Origin: Pseudomonas sp. MWU13-2105
GTDB lineage: Bacteria > Pseudomonadota > Gammaproteobacteria > Pseudomonadales > Pseudomonadaceae
Reading direction: 5' to 3'
Length of the DNA: 64,000 bases
Assembly: GCF_023242315.1 (NCBI RefSeq)
Contig: NZ_JALLIY010000008.1
Location: 237,671-301,670 of the forward strand
A program made the translations under genes and the position numbers. Positions 29,151 through 38,931 of this stretch are shown in pieces. The notes beneath the pieces were generated by a model that saw only the letters and a program-made list of their open reading frames with translations, searched no databases and was not told the origin of the DNA. The number at the start of each line of letters is the position of its first letter. The first letter of the stretch is position 1.

Positions 29151-30005
29151 TTACTCCAGCATCTTCGCCAGTAGCCAACTGCCCGCCGGTCCTGGCGGAT
29201 GCAGACGTGACCAGAGCGCATCCACCGCTACCGGGCGCGGCCAGCCGCGGACCGGCAGTTCCACCAGCGAGGCATTGTCGAAACGCTCCACCAGCCAGCG
29301 CGGCAAGGGTGCCCAGCCGAACCCGTGCTGGGCCATTTCCAGCAGCATCAGGTAACTTGACGCCGACCAGAAGCGGCCCTGGGCACGACTCTCGTAAGGA
29401 TTGACGATGCTCGCCAGGCGCAGTTCGCGATGCAACTGCAGGCTGGCCTGGTCGACCTTGGGCTGTTGCGCCAGGGGATGCCCGCGGTGGACGAACAGGG
29501 CAAATTCGGTGCGTTCATCCACGGTGGCGCTGCCCAGGTCCGGCGGGTAGCTGTCCTGCCGTTCGGCAAAGGCCACCTGGGCCCGGCCCTGGCGGACCAA
29601 CTCCACCAGGTCGTCGCACTCGGCGATCAGGCACTCCAGCTCGAGGTCCGGGTAGCGCGCCTCGAAGTCGCTCAGGCTGGCCTCGAAACGGTTGGATTGG
29701 TAGGTGTCGGAAATCACCACCGTCAGCTTCGCCTCCAGGCCTCCGGCCAATTGGCGGGCGCTCATTTCCAGGCGGTTGTTGGCCGCAAGGATGTCCTCGG
29801 CCTTTTGCAGCATGACATGGCCGGCCGCGGTCAGGCCGGGCTTGCGGGTGCTGCGGTCGAACAGCTCGAGGCCCAGGTCGATTTCCAGGCTGGCGACTGC
29901 CGCGCTGATGGTCGACTGGCTCTTGCCCAGCTTGCGCGCCGCGGCGGAAAAGGAACCCAGGGTCGCGGCCTGGACAAACGCCTGGAGCATTTCATTGGAA
30001 GCCAT
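29151..30005 (-). CDS. LysR-family transcriptional regulator
   Basis: This 284-residue LysR protein has a helix-turn-helix (ATLGSFSAAARKLGKSQSTI, about residues 13-40) and an effector domain from about 92 (KLTVVISDTYQSNRFEASL). It is divergent from the PACE efflux gene across 91 bp, which points to control of that gene. It converges closely on the ECF sigma gene (6 bp). Confidence 0.85.
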   Translation of the reverse strand: MASNEMLQAFVQAATLGSFSAAARKLGKSQSTISAAVASLEIDLGLELFDRSTRKPGLTAAGHVMLQKAEDILAANNRLEMSARQLAGGLEAKLTVVISDTYQSNRFEASLSDFEARYPDLELECLIAECDDLVELVRQGRAQVAFAERQDSYPPDLGSATVDERTEFALFVHRGHPLAQQPKVDQASLQLHRELRLASIVNPYESRAQGRFWSASSYLMLLEMAQHGFGWAPLPRWLVERFDNASLVELPVRGWPRPVAVDALWSRLHPPGPAGSWLLAKMLE

Positions 30006-30096
30006 GAACTATCGCTTTTGTCGATGGTAATCGACTTTTAGTATCTATAAGGGTGGCGATAATGACAACCTTCAGACATCAATGGAGGCGTCCGTC

Positions 30097-30528
30097 ATGA
30101 CCCCCGGCAAGTCTTTTACCGAACGTGTTTTACAAGCCATCGGCTTCGAGGTGTTCGCCGTGCTCTTGTGTACGCCATTGTTCGCCTGGGTGATGGGCAA
30201 GTCGCTGCTGGACATGGGCGTGGTGACGGTTGCCAACTGTTTTATCGCCCTGGGCTGGAACGTGTTGTTCAACGGCATGTTCGACCGGATGCGCGAGCGC
30301 TTCGCCCTGGCGCAGAACGTCTGGACCCGCATGCTCCATGCCCTGCTGTTCGAAGGCGGCCTGGTCGTGGTGAGCGTGCCGCTGGTGGCCTGGTGGTTGG
30401 ATCTCAGCCTGTTGGCGGCTCTGCTGCTGGATATCGGCGTGCTGCTGTTTTTCCTGCCCTACACCTACCTGTATCACTGGGCCTATGACCGGGTGCGCGA
30501 ACGTCTGCTGCTCCGCACAACCCTGTAG
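30097..30528 (+). CDS. PACE-family (AceI-like) multidrug efflux protein
   Basis: The 143-residue membrane protein has four helices arranged as two tandem bacterial transmembrane pair domains: FEVFAVLLCTPLFAWVMG..NVLFNGMFDRM and FEGGLVVVSVPLVAWWLDLS..YTYLYHWAYDRV. The duplicated W-N/Y-x(5)-FD/YD pattern and a Glu in helix 1 (GFEVF) are family hallmarks. PACE proteins export biocides such as chlorhexidine and may natively export polyamines. The ATG at 30097 has GGAGG at ideal spacing, so the ATG at 30082 is probably not used. Confidence 0.85.
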   Translation: MTPGKSFTERVLQAIGFEVFAVLLCTPLFAWVMGKSLLDMGVVTVANCFIALGWNVLFNGMFDRMRERFALAQNVWTRMLHALLFEGGLVVVSVPLVAWWLDLSLLAALLLDIGVLLFFLPYTYLYHWAYDRVRERLLLRTTL

Positions 30529-30720
30529 GAGCAGCGCTTGCTCGCGAACCGCCAAAGGCGGCCATACACATTGTAAGCGAGCCCAGCCACCGACCTGGGA
30601 GGCGTTGTCGGCTGATGGGCCCCCTCGCCGGCAAGCCGGCTCCCACAGGTTTTGCGTCGCGCCACCGGGTCAGGTTTGGCGCGGACTGTGTGGGAGCTAG
30701 CTTGCCGGCGATGGCGTCAG
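30521..30720. repeat. Cluster of REP units
   Basis: Three REP-like units occur between the PACE and SDR genes: CCCTGTAGGAGCAGCGCTTG at 30521, an inverted CTCGCCGGCAAGCCGGCTCC near 30625, and TGTGGGAGCTAGCTTGCCGG near 30689. The first overlaps the stop codon of the PACE gene. Confidence 0.75.
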
Positions 30721-30737
30721 TTCAGGCACCGGTGCAT

Positions 30738-31496
30738 TTACAGGAACATCCCGCCCGAAGCCTCGATCCGCTGCCCGGTGATCCACTGGCCGGCGTCACT
30801 CAGCAGCAGCGCGATGGCGCCGCCGATATCGTCCGGCAAGCCGGCACGCCCCAGCGCGGTGTTGGCCGCGACATAGGCATTCAGGTCTTTGTTGTCACGC
30901 ACGCTACCGCCGCCGAAGTCGGTCTCGATAGCACCCGGGGCCAGGCAGTTGACGCTGATCCCGCGGGCGCCCAGTTCCTTGGCCTGGTAACGGGTCAAGG
31001 TCTCCATAGCGCCTTTCATCGCCGCATAGGTTGCATAGCCCGGCAGGCTGAAGCGCGCCAGGCCACTGGAAATATTGACGATGCGACCACCGTCGGCGAG
31101 CAATGGCAAGAGTTTCTGGGTCAGGAAAAACGGTCCCTTGAAGTGCACGTTCAGCAACTGGTCGAACTGTTCTTCGCTGGTGTCGACGAACAGCGAATGC
31201 ACGCCAACCCCGGCATTGTTCACCAGGAAATCAAACTGCTCACGGTCGAAGACCGTGGCCAGTACCTGGGCAACGCCTTCGCTGAAGGCCTTGAAACTGC
31301 CGATCAGGCTGACATCCAGTTGCAGCATGCTGGCGCGAGCGCCGAGCTTTTCGATCTGCGCCGCCACATCCCGGGCGTCATCGCCCCGGCTGTTGTAGGT
31401 GCCGATGATATCGACACCCTGGGCGGCCAGGTGCAACGCGGCACTTTTACCAAGGCCGCGGCTGGCACCGGTGATCAGGGCGATTTTACGAGTCAT
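30738..31496 (-). CDS. Short-chain dehydrogenase/reductase
   Basis: The 252-residue classical SDR has TGASRGLGKS (residues 9-18), NNAGVG, the catalytic Ser region IVNISSGLARFSLPG, YATYAAMKG (YxxxK) and a C-terminal GQRIEASGGMFL. It is divergent from a LysR gene 120 bp away. The substrate is unknown; the family includes 3-oxoacyl-ACP reductase-like enzymes. Confidence 0.88.
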   Translation of the reverse strand: MTRKIALITGASRGLGKSAALHLAAQGVDIIGTYNSRGDDARDVAAQIEKLGARASMLQLDVSLIGSFKAFSEGVAQVLATVFDREQFDFLVNNAGVGVHSLFVDTSEEQFDQLLNVHFKGPFFLTQKLLPLLADGGRIVNISSGLARFSLPGYATYAAMKGAMETLTRYQAKELGARGISVNCLAPGAIETDFGGGSVRDNKDLNAYVAANTALGRAGLPDDIGGAIALLLSDAGQWITGQRIEASGGMFL

Positions 31497-31616
31497 GTCG
31501 TGTTCCTCAAGGAGTGGATAACGCTGAGGAAAGTGTATTTGTCCGTCCATGATTGGATAAACGCCGGAAAATCGGAAACACTGATCGCCTGTTCCGAACA
31601 ATAGAAAGGCGCTGTC

Positions 31617-32522
31617 ATGAACAAGCTGGATTTGCTGCGAACCTTTATCCGGGTCAGCGAACTGTCGAGTTTTACCCTCGCGGGAGAAAGTCTCGGGCTG
31701 CCCAAGTCCAGCGTGTCCGAGCATGTCCAGGCGCTGGAGGAACTGTTGGGCACGCGGCTGTTGCAACGCACCACGCGCAAGGTGCAAGCGACCCAGGACG
31801 GGTTGGTGCTGTATGAACGCAGCAAGGACCTGCTGGCGCAGATGGATGAGTTGCAGGGCTTGTTCCGCCAGGATGCGGCCTTGCTGGCCGGGCGCATTCG
31901 TTTCGATATGCCCAGCGTCATGGCTCGTCGCGTGATCATGCCGCGTCTGCCGGAATTCATGGCGCTGCATCCGCGCATCGAACTGGAAATCAGCAGTACC
32001 GACCGCCGCGTCGATCTGTTAGGCGAGGGCTTCGACTGTGTGCTGCGGGTCGGTGCGCAACCTGATCAATCGGTGGTAGCGCGACATGTCTGCGAGCTGC
32101 CGATGGCCAATTGCGCCAGTCCCGCCTACTTGCAGCGTTATGGTCGACCGGAGTCCGTTGCCGACCTGGGCGGGCATCGGCTGATCCACTATGTCGGGAT
32201 GTTGGGGGCTCGTTCCCCGGGGTTCGAGTACCTGCAAAACGGCAAGTTGCAGCAGGTGCCGATGGCCGGCAGTGTCACGGTGAACAGTACCGATTGCTAC
32301 GAGTCGGCTTGCCTGGGCGGGTTCGGCTTGATCCAGGCGCCGTATCTGGGCGTGCGCAAGCATCTGGACAGCGGTGCGTTGGTGACGGTATTGCCCGATG
32401 CTCTGCCGGCGCCGCTGGAAGTGTCGTTGCTGTATGCCCAGCAACGCCATCTGCCCCGGCGGGTGCGGGTGTTCATGGACTGGTTGGGGCGGGTGCTGCA
32501 GGAGGAGTTGGGCGACGCTTGA
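31617..32522 (+). CDS. LysR-family transcriptional regulator
   Basis: The 301-residue protein has a winged helix (FIRVSELSSFTLAGESLGLP then KSSVSEHVQALEELLG) and an effector domain (GRIRFDMPSVMARRVIMPRLP). The wording is that of the CrgA-like group in which the LysR gene is divergent from an SDR gene it represses, which fits its position. Confidence 0.87.
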   Translation: MNKLDLLRTFIRVSELSSFTLAGESLGLPKSSVSEHVQALEELLGTRLLQRTTRKVQATQDGLVLYERSKDLLAQMDELQGLFRQDAALLAGRIRFDMPSVMARRVIMPRLPEFMALHPRIELEISSTDRRVDLLGEGFDCVLRVGAQPDQSVVARHVCELPMANCASPAYLQRYGRPESVADLGGHRLIHYVGMLGARSPGFEYLQNGKLQQVPMAGSVTVNSTDCYESACLGGFGLIQAPYLGVRKHLDSGALVTVLPDALPAPLEVSLLYAQQRHLPRRVRVFMDWLGRVLQEELGDA

Positions 32523-32523
32523 G

Positions 32524-32553
32524 GATGAGCGCATGTCTGGGCATGCGCTCATC
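32524..32553. terminator. Bidirectional hairpin between LysR and phosphate transporter genes
   Basis: GATGAGCGCATG and CATGCGCTCATC form a perfect 12-bp stem with a 6-base loop in the 44-bp gap between two convergent genes. There is no T-run on either side. Confidence 0.65.
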
Positions 32554-32566
32554 GAGGGGGCGGGGC

Positions 32567-34186
32567 TTAGAAAATCTGCGTGAACAACCAGTACAGGCTA
32601 CCCGAGAGCAGGATCGCCGCCGGCAGGGTCAGGACCCAGGCCATTACCAGGTTGCGGATGGTGCGTATCTGCAAACCACCACCATTGGCGACCATGGCCC
32701 CGGCGACGCCCGAGGACAGGACATGGGTGGTGGACACTGGCAAACCGTACATGTCCGCCGCGGCGATGGTCAGCATGGCGACCGTTTCCGCCGAGGCGCC
32801 CTGGGCGTAGGTCAGGTGGGTCTTGCCGATCTTCTCGCCGACGGTGACCACGATACGCTTCCAGCCGACCATGGTGCCCAGGCCCAGGGCAATGGCCACG
32901 GCAATTTTCACCCACAGCGGAATGAAGCGCGTGGCGCCGTCGATCTGTTGCTTGAACAGCTGCAGCTTGGCTTGGGTATCGGCGTCGAAGTTGCCGATCT
33001 TGTCCTTGTCCATCAGGCGAATGGTTTCGCTGCTCAGGTACATGTCATTGCGCACGTTGCCCATGGCTTCGGCCGGAACCTTGGCCAGCGAGCCATAACT
33101 CTTGACCTCAGTACCGATATTGCCGGCCAGGGCGGCCAGCGCCGGGATCAGTTCCGGCGTCGGCTGTTTGCTGCGCACATACACCGAGAGCGTCTGACGC
33201 GGGTCGGCGGGGGCCGGCTGCGGTGCACTGCGTACCAACGCCTGCTGGGTAACTTCGGCGATCGCGGCGAATTGCAGTGCCTGGTCGGCCGGCATGGTAC
33301 GGTTCAACGCGTAGGCCATCGGCAGGGTGCCGACCAGGATCAGCATGATCAGGCCCATGCCTTTTTGCCCATCGTTGGAGCCGTGGGCGAAGGACACGCC
33401 GGTGCAGGTCAGGATCAGCAGGCCGCGAATCCACCATGGTGGCGGTGTGTTGCCTTTGGGCGCCTTGTACAGCGCGCGGTTCTTCACCAGCAGGCGCAGG
33501 GCCAGTAATAGCAGGGCGGCGCAGAAGAAGCCCACCAGTGGCGACACCAGCAGGGCGTAACCGATCTTGGTCGCCTGGCTCCAGTCCACGCCGCTGGTGC
33601 CGTCGCGCCCGTGCATCAGCGCGTTGGCCACGCCGACGCCGATGATCGAGCCGATCAGGGTGTGGGAGGAGGAGGCCGGCAGGCCCAGCCACCAAGTGCC
33701 GAGGTTCCACAGGATGGCGGCGATCAGCAGGGCGAAAATCATCGCGAAGCCGGCCGAGGAGCCGACTTGCAGGATCAGTTCCACCGGCAGCAGGGCGATG
33801 ATGCCGAAGGCTACCGCGCCACTGGAGAGCAGCACGCCGAGGAAGTTGAAGCAGCCGGACCAGACCACCGCGAAATGCGGTGGCAACGAATGGGTGTAGA
33901 TCACGGTGGCCACGGCGTTGGCGGTGTCGTGGAAACCGTTGACGAACTCGAAGCCCAGGGCGATAAACAACGCCACGCCGAGCAGCAGGAAAGGCGTCCA
34001 GGTGGTGACCACGGTGCCGAAGTCGTGCATGTCATGCATCAGGCTGTAGGCGGTGAACAACAGTGCCATGGGCAGCACCGCGAAAAAGATCAGGGTGTTG
34101 ACGAAGCGCGAGCGGGGAGTGCTTTCGAACTGGGGTTTACCTGCGTCCTGGGCGGGCGAGGCATTAGTCAATGACGGGGTAGCCAT
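32567..34186 (-). CDS. pitA: Inorganic phosphate transporter, PiT family
   Basis: The 539-residue membrane protein carries both PiT signatures: GFEFVNGFHDTANAVATVIY in the N-terminal half and GLPVSTTHVLSSGVAGAMVA in the C-terminal half, plus GLPASSSHTLIGSIIGVGVA. A large cytoplasmic loop (about residues 290-400) separates the halves. It is a low-affinity phosphate:H+ symporter. I place the start at ATG 34186 (MATPSLTNAS); the ATG at 34222 is possible. Confidence 0.9.
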   Translation of the reverse strand: MATPSLTNASPAQDAGKPQFESTPRSRFVNTLIFFAVLPMALLFTAYSLMHDMHDFGTVVTTWTPFLLLGVALFIALGFEFVNGFHDTANAVATVIYTHSLPPHFAVVWSGCFNFLGVLLSSGAVAFGIIALLPVELILQVGSSAGFAMIFALLIAAILWNLGTWWLGLPASSSHTLIGSIIGVGVANALMHGRDGTSGVDWSQATKIGYALLVSPLVGFFCAALLLLALRLLVKNRALYKAPKGNTPPPWWIRGLLILTCTGVSFAHGSNDGQKGMGLIMLILVGTLPMAYALNRTMPADQALQFAAIAEVTQQALVRSAPQPAPADPRQTLSVYVRSKQPTPELIPALAALAGNIGTEVKSYGSLAKVPAEAMGNVRNDMYLSSETIRLMDKDKIGNFDADTQAKLQLFKQQIDGATRFIPLWVKIAVAIALGLGTMVGWKRIVVTVGEKIGKTHLTYAQGASAETVAMLTIAAADMYGLPVSTTHVLSSGVAGAMVANGGGLQIRTIRNLVMAWVLTLPAAILLSGSLYWLFTQIF

Positions 34187-34258
34187 GCCGGGGAATCCTA
34201 TTTGAGAACGGATGCCAGCCATGATCGTTTCAAAATGTTACAGGTTGACTGCGCCAGA

Positions 34259-35281
34259 TCAGTAATCCTGACGTTTGCGAAACGCCCAGCGTCCGGCCAG
34301 CACAGTGAAGGTCACCACCAGTGCCACCAGGATCCAGAAGCCTTGCGGGTCGCCCGCCAGCGGGATGCCGCCGACGTTCATGCCGAAGAAGCCGGCGATG
34401 ATGTTGATTGGCAGGGCCAGTACCGTTACCACGGTCAGGGTGAACAGGGTGCGGTTGCTCTGTTCGTTGAGGCTGGCGGCGATTTCTTCCTGCAACAGCT
34501 TGATCCGTTCGCCGAGGGCTTCCAGGTCGCTGAGGATCAGCGAAAACTCTTCGGTGGATTTGCGCAGTTCCTTGACGTCCTCCTTTTGTAGCCATTGCGG
34601 CGGACGGTTGAGCAGTCGCAGCAACGAGCCCGGTTCCAGGGCCAGCAGGCGTTGCAGGCGCACCAGTATCCGGCGCATGGCGCCCAGTTCGGCGCGGTTG
34701 TTGCTCAGGCGCAGGGCCAGCAACTGGTCTTCGATCTGGTCGACGCTGCTGCTGGTCTTGCGCACGATCTGGGTCAGCACTTCACCCTGGTCGCGCAACA
34801 GGTGCACGAGCAATTCCAGCGGCGAGCGAAAGCGTTCGCCGGCCTTGACCGAGGAACGCAGCTTGTCCACCGAGTGCAGCGGTTGCAGGCGCGCGCTGAT
34901 CAGCAGTCTGCTGCGGGCACAGACCCACAGCGTGGAAATGTCCGAAGAGACCATGCTGCTGAGGTTGAACACCACGTCGTTGACTACCGCCAGCAAGGCG
35001 TTGTCGACATGTTCGATACGGGTTGAGCGCGAGCCTTCGTGCAGGGCCTCGAAAAACTCCTCGGGCAACGGCAGGTGCGTCTTCATCCAACGCTCGCAGG
35101 CGGCGTGTGCGAGGTTCAGGTGCAGCCAGAGAAACTCATCGGGATCCTCCGGTTGTTGCAGGCATTGCAGGGCGGTGGCCGAGTCGATTTCCTCGCCGCG
35201 TTCGCCGGTGCGGAAGCGAAATCCGTAAAGCAGGCCGAACAGATCCGGGTCACGATGGCTTTGGTCAAGGCTGTGGTTCAT
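34259..35281 (-). CDS. zntB: CorA/ZntB family divalent cation transporter
   Basis: The 340-residue protein has a long soluble N-terminal domain, an extended helix (about 150-275) and two C-terminal membrane helices joined by FFGMNVGGIP, which contains the GMN selectivity motif. The tail ends in basic residues (RWAFRKRQDY). The N-terminal wording is nearer to ZntB than CorA, suggesting Zn2+ transport, but Mg2+ cannot be ruled out. Confidence 0.82.
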   Translation of the reverse strand: MNHSLDQSHRDPDLFGLLYGFRFRTGERGEEIDSATALQCLQQPEDPDEFLWLHLNLAHAACERWMKTHLPLPEEFFEALHEGSRSTRIEHVDNALLAVVNDVVFNLSSMVSSDISTLWVCARSRLLISARLQPLHSVDKLRSSVKAGERFRSPLELLVHLLRDQGEVLTQIVRKTSSSVDQIEDQLLALRLSNNRAELGAMRRILVRLQRLLALEPGSLLRLLNRPPQWLQKEDVKELRKSTEEFSLILSDLEALGERIKLLQEEIAASLNEQSNRTLFTLTVVTVLALPINIIAGFFGMNVGGIPLAGDPQGFWILVALVVTFTVLAGRWAFRKRQDY

Positions 35282-35594
35282 GAAGGCTCGCTGAAGTGGA
35301 ACGCCTGAAACATTTTTTTACAGATTCGCGGGGTTCATCATCGCAAGGCTCTTTGACAGTTTTGTGACGGTTTCTGTGTTGGCGGGGGATGGAGCTTTTC
35401 CCAACACGCCGACAGGTATCCTGTGTTGCATTGACCGATGGTCGGCTCGGCTCAAGTGCCGTACCGCCCGGCCGATGCCATTGGATGTAAGCCACCATCC
35501 ATTTGACTGTATGCCCGGTTGTCGCTGACAGGGACGTTTCGACTGCTTGTGTTCCCCACGGGGAGCATTCAATCCTTGTCGAGAGACTCCGTCG
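35282..35594. other. Intergenic region, no gene seen
   Basis: This 313-bp spacer separates the divergent zntB-like and chemoreceptor genes and must hold both promoters. I see no convincing hairpin, repeat or small gene. Confidence 0.5.
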
Positions 35595-37217
35595 ATGCTG
35601 AAAAAATCCCTGCGAGCCCAACTGCTCACGCTCCTGAGCGGCAGCCTGATCGCCATGTTGCTGATCGCGCTGACCTGTTTTCACCTCTTGTCCAATGGCG
35701 TCCAGGATTATCGGGATTTGCTCGCTGGCCCCCTGCGCACCTCGCACTTGATCGACGAGGCCAACGTGCAATTCAAGGCGCAGGTGCAGGAGTGGAAGGA
35801 CGTCCTGTTGCGCGGCAAGCAACCGGAGGACCTCAACCGCTATTGGTCGCAGTTTGAAGCGCGTCAGCGCGATGTGCAGGACATCCTTGGCCGTCTGGCC
35901 AGCCAGCCGGGCATGGACGCAGGGCTCAAGTCGCAGATCGAACAGTTACGAGAAGAACATCGGGTGCTGGGCACTGCCTATCTGAAAGGCCGCGAGGCTT
36001 ACCTGGCGGCCGGGTCCGACGCGAGCGCCGGTGACCAGGCGGTCAAGGGCGTCGACCGTGCCGCCAGCGAGCAGATGAAGACCCTGGTTGCCCAGTTGCG
36101 CCAGCAAGGTGATGAGCAGTCGCAGGCGATCAGTGCCCTCGCCGAACGGACCATCTGGGTCGGCATCCTGGTGTTGCTGGTTTCGGGGCTGTTGATCGGT
36201 CTGTTGAGCCTGTGGCTGGTCAACCGCAACCTGGTGGAGCCGATCCGCCGCCTGATCGACTACGTGGCGCAATTGAGCCATGGCAAGTTCGACAATCGGG
36301 TGAACGCCGATCGCCAGGACGAACTGGGTCGCCTCGCGGTAGCAGCGAATACCCTGCGCGACTTCCTGGCCGAAACCTTCAGCCATCTCAAGCGCAGCAC
36401 CTCGGACCTGGATAGCGCCAGTGGCGAGCTGAAGTCGATTGCCGGCCTGATGGCCAACGGCACCCACGAACAGTTCGAACGTACCGACCAGGTGGCCACG
36501 GCAATGACTGAAATGTCCGCTACTGCCCAGGAGGTCGCCCGTCACGCCGGGGACGCCGCCACGGCGGCGGATGATGCCGATCGCGCGGCGCAGCAGGGTG
36601 AATTGGTGATGCAATCGACCATCGAGACCATTACCCGCATGCGCGGCGAGATCACCACCACTGCCACGGTCATCCGGCGCCTGGAAGCCGACAGCGGACG
36701 GGTCGGCAAGGTGCTCGAAGTGATTCGCGCGATTGCCGAACAGACCAACCTGCTGGCGCTCAACGCCGCCATCGAGGCCGCCCGCGCCGGTGAAGCCGGA
36801 CGCGGCTTTGCCGTGGTCGCCGATGAAGTGCGCAGCCTGGCCCAACGCACCGCGGCGTCGATCATCGAGATCAACCAGATCATCCATTCGGTCCAGACCG
36901 GTGCGGTGGATGCGGCCCAGGCCATCGAGGGCGGGCAGGCCCGTAGCGAGGAGAGCGTCGAGCAGGTGACCGAGGCCGGTGCCATGCTCGAACGCATCAC
37001 CACCGCCGTGGAGGCGATCCGCGACATGAACCGTCAGATCGCGACTGCCGCTGAAGAGCAGACTTCGGTGGCCGAAGACATTTCGCGCAACCTGACCGAG
37101 ATCACCGCTATTGCCAGTACCAACCTGGACAACGTCAAGCGCACCGAAGCCGCGAGCCAGAACCTGCACGGCTTGTCGGGGCAGTTGAATGAGGTGACGG
37201 CGCGCCTCGCCGGCTGA
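35595..37217 (+). CDS. Methyl-accepting chemotaxis protein
   Basis: The 540-residue receptor has a membrane helix near residues 8-32, a four-helix-bundle-like periplasmic domain (about 33-190), a second helix ([20 protein letters not shown]), a HAMP domain ([21 protein letters not shown]) and a signalling domain with the hairpin [21 protein letters not shown] followed by [17 protein letters not shown]. Start ATG 35595 ([10 protein letters not shown]). The ligand is unknown. Confidence 0.92.
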   Translation: MLKKSLRAQLLTLLSGSLIAMLLIALTCFHLLSNGVQDYRDLLAGPLRTSHLIDEANVQFKAQVQEWKDVLLRGKQPEDLNRYWSQFEARQRDVQDILGRLASQPGMDAGLKSQIEQLREEHRVLGTAYLKGREAYLAAGSDASAGDQAVKGVDRAASEQMKTLVAQLRQQGDEQSQAISALAERTIWVGILVLLVSGLLIGLLSLWLVNRNLVEPIRRLIDYVAQLSHGKFDNRVNADRQDELGRLAVAANTLRDFLAETFSHLKRSTSDLDSASGELKSIAGLMANGTHEQFERTDQVATAMTEMSATAQEVARHAGDAATAADDADRAAQQGELVMQSTIETITRMRGEITTTATVIRRLEADSGRVGKVLEVIRAIAEQTNLLALNAAIEAARAGEAGRGFAVVADEVRSLAQRTAASIIEINQIIHSVQTGAVDAAQAIEGGQARSEESVEQVTEAGAMLERITTAVEAIRDMNRQIATAAEEQTSVAEDISRNLTEITAIASTNLDNVKRTEAASQNLHGLSGQLNEVTARLAG

Positions 37218-37339
37218 TCCGCGGCCACACGGAGGTGGCCGTGTATCGGGACGCTGACACGTGTGATACAGAATCGATCTCAATCATGTTGAAAGGTTGT
37301 CGATGACATGACTGCCCATAACTGAATCGGGAGATCCCC

Positions 37340-37804
37340 ATGGTCAGCATCACTTCGGTCAACATTGCCCCAACGCTTACCAGCACCAGCACCAGCACCA
37401 GCGCCAACAAGACCACCGGCACCGCCGCTACCGACACCACCAGCACCAGCGCCACGGCGGCTGCGGGTAGCACCACCCAGGCCGGCGGCAGCCAAGCGGC
37501 GGGCGCCGGCGGCGCGTCGGGCGGCAGCGGCAGCTCCAGCAGCAGCTCTTCTTCCGATACGGTCAAGGAGCTGCAAAAGCAACTGGCCGATCTGCAAAAG
37601 CAGTTGCAGCAAGCGGAGCAGCAAATGCAGAAGGCTCAGGCGAGCAATGATTCCCCGGACGCCAAGGCCACCGCGGTAGCGGCCGCGGAGTCGCAGGTGT
37701 CTGCGATTTCCGGTTCCATTTCAACGGTCACCGCCGCCCTGACCAACGCCTTGCAGGAAGAAGGCAGCAGCACATCGGGCAGTACGGTGAACACCACCGC
37801 CTGA
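37340..37804 (+). CDS. Low-complexity coiled-coil protein (FlxA-like)
   Basis: The 154-residue protein has a Ser/Thr/Gly-rich N-terminal half with long S and T runs, then a short coiled coil (VKELQKQLADLQKQLQQAEQ, residues about 75-105) and an Ala/Ser-rich end. The coiled-coil part resembles FlxA-family proteins. Start ATG 37340 follows GGGAGATCCCC. It is not adjacent to flagellar genes, though it follows a chemoreceptor gene. Confidence 0.65.
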   Translation: MVSITSVNIAPTLTSTSTSTSANKTTGTAATDTTSTSATAAAGSTTQAGGSQAAGAGGASGGSGSSSSSSSSDTVKELQKQLADLQKQLQQAEQQMQKAQASNDSPDAKATAVAAAESQVSAISGSISTVTAALTNALQEEGSSTSGSTVNTTA

Positions 37805-37805
37805 G

Positions 37806-38609
37806 TCAAAGGCTGTGATTGTGCAGATCGCTCACCAGCATGCAGCCCGGCGCATGGGTAATGCATAGCGGTGGGCGTGACGCTTGCACCACCGCTTGTG
37901 GGGTCACGCCGCAGGCCCAGAACACTGGCAGTTCATCGTCGGCCAGTGGCACGGCGTCACCGTAGTCGGGTGCGCCGAGGTCATGGATGCCGATCAGTCG
38001 CGGGTCGCCGATGTGCACCGGCGCGCCATGCACATTGGGCATGCGCCCGGTGATCTGTACTGCCCGGATCGCGTCGGCGGCCTTCAACGGTCGCATGCTC
38101 ACCACCAGTTTGCCCTTTAGCCGTTCGGTGGGGCGGGTCTCGATATTGGTCTGGAACATCGCCACGTTGCGCCCCAATTTGACGTGACGCAGATCGATGC
38201 CGGCATCCAGCAAGGGTTGTTCGAAGGAGAAGGAGCAACCGATAGCGAAGGCCACCATATCGTCGCGCCAGAGGTGCTTGATGTTCCGCGGCTCCTCGCT
38301 CAGTTCGCCCTGGCGATAGACCCGGTAGCGGGGGACGTCGTGGCGGATATCGACGCTTTCGCCGAGGTGGCGGAAGATCGGGTCGCCGGGTTGGCTGATG
38401 TCGAGTATCGGGCAGGCCTGGCGATTGAGGGTGCAGAAGCGCAGGAACTCGTCGGCCCAGTCCCCTGGCAAGATCACGATATTGGCTTGTACCCGGCCCA
38501 GGCCCAGGCCGCTGGTGTGGCCCTGATACTGGTCGGTGGCGATATGTCGGCGCAAGGCGCGCGGCGCCAGATGGCGCAACTGATCGAAGGACAGCGCAGG
38601 CAGGTTCAT
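37806..38609 (-). CDS. DUF1445 putative hydro-lyase
   Basis: The 267-residue protein matches the DUF1445/YcsI family: [32 protein letters not shown], the [20 protein letters not shown] block, and the C-terminal [20 protein letters not shown] followed by [12 protein letters not shown]. Family members include D-glutamate cyclase-like enzymes. It is divergent from an MFS transporter and OprD-type porin pair, so it may act on the compound they import. Confidence 0.85.
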   Translation of the reverse strand: MNLPALSFDQLRHLAPRALRRHIATDQYQGHTSGLGLGRVQANIVILPGDWADEFLRFCTLNRQACPILDISQPGDPIFRHLGESVDIRHDVPRYRVYRQGELSEEPRNIKHLWRDDMVAFAIGCSFSFEQPLLDAGIDLRHVKLGRNVAMFQTNIETRPTERLKGKLVVSMRPLKAADAIRAVQITGRMPNVHGAPVHIGDPRLIGIHDLGAPDYGDAVPLADDELPVFWACGVTPQAVVQASRPPLCITHAPGCMLVSDLHNHSL

Positions 38610-38931
38610 CGAGTTTCTCTCCGGTGTTGGGTCGAGGCCTTTTTAGGGTGTGGCGAGCACCTCGTCCAACGAGAAAATCTGTTATTGCGAACAAGAAAAA
38701 CTGATCCGCGGTTGCACGCGACACTCCTGTTTTCCGGCACAGGTCCCTGAGGGGCCATCAACTTTTCTTATGCATTGACCGGCTTTTTTCCCGTTTGACG
38801 CTGCACCGCCGCGGCGCGAAGAATCCACTCCACGATGTAGCGCATCTGCATCGGCTCTCCACGACAACGCCTTCACAAAAAAACAACGAGGCGTGTCCGT
38901 CATCTTCCTTTGCTGCCGCAGGAACCCCTCC
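38610..38931. other. Divergent promoter region, no gene seen
   Basis: This 322-bp region lies between the DUF1445 gene and the MFS gene and must contain both promoters. AT-richer stretches occur near 38675-38705 and 38760-38795. No clear operator palindrome stands out. Confidence 0.45.

Noticed and set aside
30738..31970. N-terminal extension of the SDR gene (410-codon frame)
   Set aside because: The extension overlaps the divergent LysR gene; the SDR Rossmann motif starts properly from the ATG at 31496.
37370..37460. Short tandem ACC/AGC trinucleotide repeats as a phase-variable tract
   Set aside because: The repeats encode Ser/Thr runs in a coding frame in units of three, so slippage would not shift the frame.
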